Below are positions 1-4,312 of a stretch of 5,490 bases of DNA, in pieces (the stretch's first letter is position 1; each line of letters starts with the position of its first letter). A program made the translations under genes and the position numbers. The notes beneath the pieces were generated by a model. It did no database searches. It was given only the letters and a program-made list of their open reading frames with translations, and was not told the origin of the DNA. The stretch is from Gammaproteobacteria bacterium (lineage in GTDB: Bacteria > Pseudomonadota > Gammaproteobacteria > S144-34): positions 1-5,490 of the forward strand of contig WGBS01000229.1 of the NCBI GenBank assembly GCA_015494165.1. Direction: 5' to 3'.

Positions 1-42
1 CCGCATCGCTCCGTTTCGCGATACAGGATAGTAGCCCGTCAT
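1..42. other. Bases downstream of thyA, no gene recognised
   Basis: This short edge segment is less GC-rich than the rest. On the minus strand an ATG (42-40) directly follows the thyA TGA, and a second ATG (6-4) is preceded two bases away by GGAG. Both read in the thyA frame, and either could begin a following gene. In many gammaproteobacteria folA lies near lgt-thyA, but too few codons are visible to identify it. No terminator hairpin with a T run is seen. Confidence 0.3.
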
Positions 43-876
43 TCAGACGGCAACCGGCGCCTTGATGTGCGGATGCGGGTCGTAACCCGTGATCTCGAAG
101 TCCTCGTAGCGGAAGTCGTCGATGTCCTTGACCTGCCGCCGGATGCGTAGTCGCGGCAACGGGCGCGGTTCGCGCGCAAGCTGTGTTCGCGCCTGCTCCA
201 GGTGGTTGAGGTACAGGTGGGCGTCGCCCAGGGTGTGGATGAGCTCGCCGGGCTCGAGGCCCGTCACCTGCGCCACCATCATGGTCAGCAGCGCGTAGGA
301 GGCGATGTTGAAGGGAAGGCCGAGAAAGATGTCGGCGCTGCGCTGGTAGAGCTGGCAGGAGAGCCTGCCCTCGGCCACGTAGAACTGGAAGAAGGTGTGG
401 CAGGGGGCGAGCGCCATGCGGCCGGCGCGCACGTTGTCCTGCGGGCTCACCCCCTCGTCCGGCAGGTCCGCCACGTTCCAGGCGCTCACCAGGATGCGCC
501 GCGAGTGCGGGCGCGTGCGCAGCTGCTCCAGCACCTGGGCGATCTGGTCCACCGTGCGCCCGTCGGGCGTGCGCCAGGCGCGCCACTGGCGCCCGTAGAT
601 GGGGCCGAGCTCGCCGTCCTCCGTGGCCCATTCGTCCCAGATGGTCACGCCGTGCTCGTGCAGGTAGCGGATGTTGGTCTCGCCGCGCAGGAACCACAGC
701 AACTCGTGGATGATCGAGCGCAGGTGCAGGCGCTTGGTGGTGACCGCGGGAAAGCCCGCGGCGAGGTCGAAGCGCATCTGCCAGCCGAAGATGCTGAGCG
801 TGCCCGTGCCGGTGCGGTCCTCCTTGCGCACGCCGTGCTCGAGCACGTGCCGCATGAGGTCGAGATACTGTCTCAT
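43..876 (-). CDS. thyA: Thymidylate synthase
   Basis: This cytosolic enzyme methylates dUMP to dTMP using 5,10-methylenetetrahydrofolate, giving dihydrofolate. The product is 277 residues, and almost every active-site position can be read off. Arg21 binds phosphate, and Glu58, Trp80 and Tyr94 follow in the HELLWFLRGETN to GPIYGRQW region. Arg126-Arg127 supply the partner subunit's phosphate contacts. The catalytic Cys159 lies in ALAPCH (E. coli Cys146), followed by the QRSAD segment (Gln178 to Asp182), Asn190, His220 and Tyr222. Numbering matches E. coli up to Arg127 and is then shifted by 13 because of an insertion at about residues 139-152, so the protein is longer than the 264-residue E. 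coli enzyme. The start is the ATG at 876-874. It follows a strong purine-rich ribosome site and overlaps the lgt stop by four bases, which implies translational coupling. The same frame stays open far upstream across lgt, but that extension is a high-GC artefact. Identification is secure. Confidence 0.98.
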   Translation of the reverse strand: MRQYLDLMRHVLEHGVRKEDRTGTGTLSIFGWQMRFDLAAGFPAVTTKRLHLRSIIHELLWFLRGETNIRYLHEHGVTIWDEWATEDGELGPIYGRQWRAWRTPDGRTVDQIAQVLEQLRTRPHSRRILVSAWNVADLPDEGVSPQDNVRAGRMALAPCHTFFQFYVAEGRLSCQLYQRSADIFLGLPFNIASYALLTMMVAQVTGLEPGELIHTLGDAHLYLNHLEQARTQLAREPRPLPRLRIRRQVKDIDDFRYEDFEITGYDPHPHIKAPVAV

Positions 877-1667
877 CCGCCCTCCCTCGATGCGCGCCGG
901 TAGGCCCACCACAGCAGCGCCAGGCCCCCCGCCACCATCGGCAGCGAGAGGAGCTGCCCCATGGTCAGCCAGCCGAAGGCGATGAAGCCGAGCTGGGGGT
1001 CCGGCTCGCGCACGAACTCCACCAGGAAGCGGAAGGTGCCGTAGAGCGCCAGGAACAGGCCGGAGGGCGCCATGCGCGGCCGCGGCCGCGCGGTGAACCA
1101 CCACAGCAGGGCGAACAGCACCAGGCCCTCGAGCGTCGCCTCGTAGAGCTGCGAGGGGTGGCGCGGCGCGGGCCCGGCGAGCGGAAAGACCATGCCCCAC
1201 GGCAGGTCCGTGGGCCGCCCCCACAGCTCGCCGTTGATGAAGTTGCCGATGCGCCCGAAGAGGAGCCCCGGCGGCACCAGCGGCGCGCAGAAGTCGGCCA
1301 CCGCCCAGAAGCCGCGCCCGGTGCGGCGCCCGTAGCGCCACAGCGCCGCCATGACGCCGAGCAGCCCTCCGTGGAAGGACATGCCGCCCTCCCAGATCCT
1401 GAGCGCCATGAGCGGATCGGCGAGGAAGGCGTCCAGCCCGTAGAACAGCACGTAGCCGATGCGGCCGCCGAGTATGACGCCGAAGGCCGCATAGACCAGC
1501 AGGTCGCCGACCTCCTCCGCCCGCCAGCCCGAGCCGGGACGCGCGGCGCGGCGCCGGCCCAGCCACCAGGCGGCGAGGAAGCTGAGCACGTACATGAGCC
1601 CGTACCAGCGCACCTTGAGGGGGCCGATCTCGACGGCGACGGGGTCGAAGCCGGGGTGGCGCAGCAT
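873..1667 (-). CDS. lgt: Prolipoprotein diacylglyceryl transferase
   Basis: Lgt is an inner-membrane enzyme that moves diacylglyceryl from phosphatidylglycerol onto the lipobox cysteine of prolipoproteins, the first step of lipoprotein maturation. The 264-residue product begins with the family's usual FDPVAVEIGPLKVRWYGLMY segment (Tyr22). It carries the GGMSFHGG motif with His99, matching E. coli His103, and the Lgt signature GRIGNFINGELWGR at 138-151 with Arg139, matching the essential Arg143. It also has RHPSQLYE (169-176) and EFVREPD with Arg220, the counterpart of Arg239. Several hydrophobic spans fit a multi-pass protein. It is shorter than the 291-residue E. coli enzyme mainly because the loop between the MVFP segment and RHPSQLYE is only a few residues long. 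The ATG at 1667 sits in a TGATG with the rlmI stop, and only a weak ribosome site is visible, so translation probably depends on coupling to rlmI. It overlaps thyA by four bases at the other end. Confidence 0.98.
   Translation of the reverse strand: MLRHPGFDPVAVEIGPLKVRWYGLMYVLSFLAAWWLGRRRAARPGSGWRAEEVGDLLVYAAFGVILGGRIGYVLFYGLDAFLADPLMALRIWEGGMSFHGGLLGVMAALWRYGRRTGRGFWAVADFCAPLVPPGLLFGRIGNFINGELWGRPTDLPWGMVFPLAGPAPRHPSQLYEATLEGLVLFALLWWFTARPRPRMAPSGLFLALYGTFRFLVEFVREPDPQLGFIAFGWLTMGQLLSLPMVAGGLALLWWAYRRASREGG
881..888 (-). promoter_or_regulatory. Shine-Dalgarno for thyA, inside the end of lgt
   Basis: Read on the minus strand, the last codons of lgt contain GAGGGAGG. This gives two overlapping GGAG-type matches, 4 and 8 bases before the thyA ATG. 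It is the clearest ribosome site in the left operon and supports the ATG at 876 as the thyA start, because no comparable site precedes other in-frame starts upstream. Confidence 0.7.
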
Positions 1668-2923
1668 CAGGCCAGGCTCACGCGCAGCACCAGGCACTTG
1701 AGATAGTCGGTCTCGGGCACCGCGGGGTGCACCGGGTGGTCCGGCGCCTGGTGGCCGCGCTCGAGGAGCTGCAGGTTGCGGTCCACGTGGCGCGCGGCCT
1801 CGTGCACGAGGGCGAGAAAGCGCGCGCGGTCCAGATGGAAGGAGCACGAGCAGGTGACGAGGAAGCCGTCCTTCGCCAGCACCTGCATGGCCATGCGGTT
1901 GAGCCGCCGGTAGGCCTCGAGGCCCGCCTTGAGGTCGCGCCGGCGCCGCACGAAGGCGGGCGGGTCGAGCACGACGAGGTCGAAGCGCGCGCGCTCGGCG
2001 CGCAGCGCCGCCAGCGCCTCGAAGGCGTCGGCGCGCAGGGTACGCACGCGGCCGTCGACGCCGTTGAGGCGCGCGTTCTCCGCCACCCGCGCGAGCGCGG
2101 CCTCGGAGCTGTCCACGCACAGCACGGACTCGGCGCCGCAGGCCGCGGCGCGGATGCCCCAGCCGCCGGCGTAGCTGAAGAGATCGAGCACGCGCGCGCC
2201 GCGCGCGTAGCGCGCGAGCCGCAGGCGGTTGTCGCGCTGGTCGTAGAACCAGCCGGTCTTCTGGCCGCCGAGGAGCGGCACGCGGAAGCGCAGCCCCGCC
2301 TCCTCGACCTCGACCTCCGCGGGCGGCTCCCCGCGCGCGACCTCCACCGTGCGCGGCAGGCCCTCGAGCTCGCGCACGGGGCTGTCGTTGCGCAGCACCA
2401 CCGCGCGCGGGCGCAGCACCTTGTCGAGGGCGCCGAGCACGTCCTCGCGCGCGCGCTCCATGCCGGCGGTGTTGAGCTGCGCCACCAGCACCTCGCCGTA
2501 GCGGTCCACCACGAGGCCCGGCAGGCGGTCGCCCTCGGCGTGCGCGAGGCGGTACCAGGGGCCCTCGAACAGGCGCTCGCGCAGGCCGAGGGCCACCTTG
2601 AGGCGGTGGACGATGAGCGAGCGCGAGAAGGGGTGGCGGCGGTCGCGGCTCGCGATGCGCGCGCAGATGAGCGAGTGCGGGTTGACGTAGCCGGTGCCGA
2701 GGAAGCGCCCGTCGGCCGCCTGCACCTCGACCGGCTCGCCCGGCTCGAAGGCCGTGAGCGGCGTGGCGCGGGTGTCCACCTCGTTGCTGTAGACCCACGG
2801 GTGGCCGGCGCGGATGCGCCGCTCCTCGCGCGGGCGCAGGCGCAGCGGCCGGAAGCGCGGCGGCGGGGCGGCGGATGGTGCGGGCGTGCTCAAGGAAGGG
2901 TCTCCGTCGGCCGGGGGCCACAT
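1667..2923 (-). CDS. rlmI: RlmI/RlmK-family 23S rRNA methyltransferase
   Basis: This is a class I SAM-dependent RNA methyltransferase. The E. coli homologue RlmI makes m5C1962 in 23S rRNA. The product is up to 418 residues. An N-terminal PUA-like RNA-binding domain covers about 24-100 (GHPWVYSNEV at 40-49), followed by the family's middle region with GDRLPGLVVDRYG (131-143) and KTGWFYDQRDNR (222-233). The Rossmann domain has SAM motif I at 245-256 (VLDLFSYAGGWG), an acidic motif II residue at Asp271, motif IV DPPAF at 320-324, and CSCSF at 358-362, where Cys360 lines up with the E. coli FSCSG cysteine. The first in-frame ATG (2923) has no good ribosome site and gives a Pro/Ala-rich leader of about 22 residues with no counterpart in E. 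coli RlmI. A TTG at 2893-2891 has GGAG eight bases upstream and would give 408 residues, so it may be the real start. It heads the operon with lgt and thyA. The exact target base is inferred from the family. Confidence 0.9.
   Translation of the reverse strand: MWPPADGDPSLSTPAPSAAPPPRFRPLRLRPREERRIRAGHPWVYSNEVDTRATPLTAFEPGEPVEVQAADGRFLGTGYVNPHSLICARIASRDRRHPFSRSLIVHRLKVALGLRERLFEGPWYRLAHAEGDRLPGLVVDRYGEVLVAQLNTAGMERAREDVLGALDKVLRPRAVVLRNDSPVRELEGLPRTVEVARGEPPAEVEVEEAGLRFRVPLLGGQKTGWFYDQRDNRLRLARYARGARVLDLFSYAGGWGIRAAACGAESVLCVDSSEAALARVAENARLNGVDGRVRTLRADAFEALAALRAERARFDLVVLDPPAFVRRRRDLKAGLEAYRRLNRMAMQVLAKDGFLVTCSCSFHLDRARFLALVHEAARHVDRNLQLLERGHQAPDHPVHPAVPETDYLKCLVLRVSLA
2190..2208. repeat. 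19-base alternating CG perfect palindrome inside rlmI
   Basis: Nine-base arms ACGCGCGCG and CGCGCGCGT surround one central base. The palindrome lies in the rlmI linker codons just before SAM motif I (about Tyr239 to Arg244). Alternating CG runs can adopt left-handed DNA or cruciform shapes, but it is fully explained as Ala/Arg/Gly codons in a GC-rich gene, so no role is claimed. Confidence 0.5.
2902..2905 (-). promoter_or_regulatory. Possible Shine-Dalgarno for a TTG start of rlmI
   Basis: On the minus strand GGAG lies eight bases before an in-frame TTG (2893-2891). The annotated ATG ten codons upstream has no purine-rich site before it. The spacing is good, but the match is only four bases long in GC-rich DNA, so this supports the later start without proving it. 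Confidence 0.4.
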
Positions 2924-3020
2924 TGTGCGACAGCGCCGCGCCGCGGCGCCAGGCGCGGGCCCCGCCGCCTATATAATGGCGCCTCCCGCCCAGGCGCCGC
3001 GCCCCGCACCGAGCGAACGC
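2924..3020. promoter_or_regulatory. Divergent intergenic region between rlmI and the phosphatidyltransferase gene
   Basis: This short spacer must hold the start signals for both divergent units. It contains one AT-rich island, TATATAAT at 2970-2977, in otherwise extremely GC-rich sequence. It also contains a perfect 12-base palindrome, GCGCCGCGGCGC (2938-2949), and a GCGCC-A-GGCGC inverted repeat (2946-2956). The palindromic hexamer GGCGCC occurs three times, starting at 2945, 2978 and 2993. Because GC-rich DNA yields such palindromes easily, an operator role is only a possibility. Confidence 0.55.
2972..2977 (+). promoter_or_regulatory. Consensus -10 element (TATAAT) for the plus-strand lipid unit
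   Basis: A perfect sigma-70-type TATAAT lies 43 bases before the ATG at 3021, which predicts a 5' leader of roughly 35-40 bases. No TTGACA-like hexamer is seen at the expected 17-base spacing; the bases there read CCAGGC. The promoter would therefore be weak or rely on an activator or other contacts. The overlapping palindrome TATATA (2970-2975) could also serve as a -10 element for rlmI on the other strand. Confidence 0.5.
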
Positions 3021-3629
3021 ATGGCCAACCTCGTCACCACCCTGCGCCTCGTGCTGCTCTTCGTCGCCGTGGCGCTGGCCTACCTCGCCCCGCCCGTGGT
3101 GCAGCTCGCCGTGCCGGCGCTGCTCGCCGCCGTCTTCGCCCTGGACGCCCTCGACGGCTGGGTGGCGCGCGCCCGCCACGAGACCAGCCTCGCCGGCGCC
3201 GTCTACGACATCGCCGCGGACCGCATCGTCGAGAACGTGCTGTGGATCGTGCTCGCCGACCTCGATCTGGTGCCGGTGTGGATCGCGCTCGTGTTCGTCA
3301 CCCGTGGCCTGCTCGTGGACGCGGTGCGGGCCGAGGCGGGCCGCGAGGGGCGCGCGCCCTTCGACACCGTGCGCTCGCCGCTCGCGCGCTTCCTGGTGGC
3401 CTCGCGCCTCATGCGCGGGCTCTACGGGGTGGTGAAGGCGGCCACCTTCGTGTGGGCCTTCCTCACGGTGCCGTGGCCGGCCCTGTGGCCCGAGGGCTGG
3501 GCCGCGTGGGGGGCGCCCGCGCGCGGGCTCACGCTGGCGCTGGCGCTCGCGAGCGTCGCCCTCAGCCTCGTGCGCGGCCTGCCGGTGCTGGTGGAGTTCG
3601 CGCGCGAGGAGGCCGGCGCACGCCCGTGA
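3021..3629 (+). CDS. CDP-alcohol phosphatidyltransferase family protein (PgsA-like)
   Basis: This is an integral membrane enzyme expected to transfer a phosphatidyl group from CDP-diacylglycerol to an alcohol, releasing CMP. The 202-residue product has the complete family motif D-x2-DG-x2-AR-x8-G-x3-D-x3-D at Asp42, Asp45, Gly46, Ala49, Arg50, Gly59, Asp63 and Asp67. The acidic residues bind the divalent metals and the last aspartate acts as base. Hydrophobic segments at about 9-23, 26-42, 70-95, 138-152 and 168-187 fit a polytopic protein of usual family size. The N-terminus MANLVTTLRLVLL resembles the PgsA-type entry helix and supports the ATG at 3021 over the upstream in-frame ATG at 2976, which lies within the -10 island. 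The PgsA GKxKT loop is only partly matched (GVVKAAT at 136-142, first lysine replaced), so the acceptor alcohol is uncertain. Glycerol-3-phosphate is favoured by the phosphatase gene that follows, but inositol phosphate or another alcohol remains possible. Confidence 0.88.
   Translation: MANLVTTLRLVLLFVAVALAYLAPPVVQLAVPALLAAVFALDALDGWVARARHETSLAGAVYDIAADRIVENVLWIVLADLDLVPVWIALVFVTRGLLVDAVRAEAGREGRAPFDTVRSPLARFLVASRLMRGLYGVVKAATFVWAFLTVPWPALWPEGWAAWGAPARGLTLALALASVALSLVRGLPVLVEFAREEAGARP
3607..3612 (+). promoter_or_regulatory. AGGAGG ribosome site before the HAD gene
   Basis: A perfect AGGAGG lies inside the last codons of the phosphatidyltransferase gene, 13 bases before the GTG start at 3626. 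The spacing is longer than ideal, but no other start codon in this frame sits closer. The site supports independent or coupled initiation of the HAD gene. Confidence 0.5.
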
Positions 3630-4312
3630 GCCGCCCGGTTTTCGTCGACCTGGACGGGACGCTGGTGCCGCCACCCTCGACCGAGGTGCGCCTGGCGCGC
3701 GTGCTCGCCGCGGAGGGGCGGCTCGGGGCGCGCCAGCTCGCCGCCTGGCTCGCGTTTCTGGCTCGCCACGCGCGCCTCGGCCGCCATGCCCTGCGCCTCG
3801 ACAAGGCCTGGCTCGCGGGCCTCGACGTGGCGGCGGTCGCCAACGCCGCTCAGCGCCTGGCCGCCGCGCTCGTGCCGGGCAGCGTGCGCCCCGCTCTGCG
3901 CGAGCGCCTCTCCGCCCACCGCGCGGCGGGCGACCGCCTCGTGCTGCTGACGGGCGCGCCGCAGCCGCTCGCGGAGGCCTTCGCGCAGCGGCTCGAGATG
4001 GAGCATGCGATCGGCGCGCTGTGCGCCCGCCGGGGCGGACGCTACCTCGCCGCCGCGCCGCTGCGCCACCCCTTCGGCACGGCTAAGCGCATCCTCGCCG
4101 CGGCCTGGTGCGAGCGACACGGCGCCCGCCTCGAGGCCGCCTGCGCCTACGGCGACAGCCGCCACGACCTCGCGCTGCTCGCCGCCGTGGGCACGCCCGT
4201 GGCGGTGGCGCCCGACCGCGTGCTCGCCGCCCACGCCCGCCGGCGTGGCTGGGAGATCATCCCGACTGGGACGCCGGGGCCTCCGGGCCCGGCAGGCTCT
4301 CGCACTCCTTGA
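3626..4312 (+). CDS. HAD superfamily phosphatase, subfamily IB-like (PgpC/SerB class)
   Basis: A 228-residue phosphohydrolase with all four HAD motifs. Motif I is DLDGT, with nucleophile Asp8 and acid/base Asp10. Motif II is LLTGAPQPL, with Thr109. The motif III lysine is Lys154 in GTAKRI, and motif IV is YGDSRHDLALL, with Asp177 and Asp181 for magnesium. The largely helical cap between motifs I and II and the GDSxxDL ending place it with subfamily IB, which includes phosphoserine phosphatase and the phosphatidylglycerophosphate phosphatase PgpC. From memory, the LLTGAPQPLAEAF stretch resembles the matching part of E. coli PgpC, but no PgpC-like membrane helix is obvious. The start is GTG at 3626, overlapping the preceding stop as GTGA. 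AGGAGG at 3607-3612, 13 bases upstream, may serve it. Coupling to a CDP-alcohol transferase suggests a lipid phosphate substrate (inference). The final 15 or so residues are Gly/Pro-rich, lie beyond the normal HAD fold, and overlap the opposing SulP gene. Confidence 0.85.
   Translation: MSRPVFVDLDGTLVPPPSTEVRLARVLAAEGRLGARQLAAWLAFLARHARLGRHALRLDKAWLAGLDVAAVANAAQRLAAALVPGSVRPALRERLSAHRAAGDRLVLLTGAPQPLAEAFAQRLEMEHAIGALCARRGGRYLAAAPLRHPFGTAKRILAAAWCERHGARLEAACAYGDSRHDLALLAAVGTPVAVAPDRVLAAHARRRGWEIIPTGTPGPPGPAGSRTP

Noticed and set aside
5..22. ATCGC/GCGAT inverted repeat downstream of thyA as a terminator
   Set aside because: The arms are only five base pairs, the loop is eight bases, and there is no T run on the minus strand, so it is too weak to call.
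202..903. Plus-strand open frame opposite thyA
   Set aside because: It is entirely antisense to a fully verified thyA, has no recognisable domain, and has typical GC-shadow composition.
1727..3625. Long plus-strand open frame running from opposite rlmI into the HAD gene
   Set aside because: It is the antisense shadow of rlmI. The high G/C at third codon positions removes stops from that frame. The translated part is low-complexity His/Ala/Arg-rich sequence with no motif until the HAD start at 3626.
2976..3629. Earlier ATG at 2976 as start of the phosphatidyltransferase
   Set aside because: It lies within the TATAAT block and would add a Pro/Ala-rich leader before the conserved N-terminal helix. 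The ATG at 3021 fits the family better.
1668..3674. Minus-strand open frame upstream of lgt suggesting a 933-residue fusion protein
   Set aside because: Only the lgt part shows family motifs. The remainder is an out-of-frame reading of rlmI plus the antisense of the phosphatidyltransferase gene, with Arg/Pro/Ala-rich composition.
3422..4234. Minus-strand open frame opposite the HAD gene
   Set aside because: It is antisense to a gene with all four HAD motifs. The product is low-complexity Ala/Gly/Arg-rich sequence without motifs.
4273..4292. GC-rich hairpin in the HAD/SulP overlap as a bidirectional terminator
   Set aside because: The stem has a mismatch, neither strand has a U tract, and the sequence is coding on both strands.
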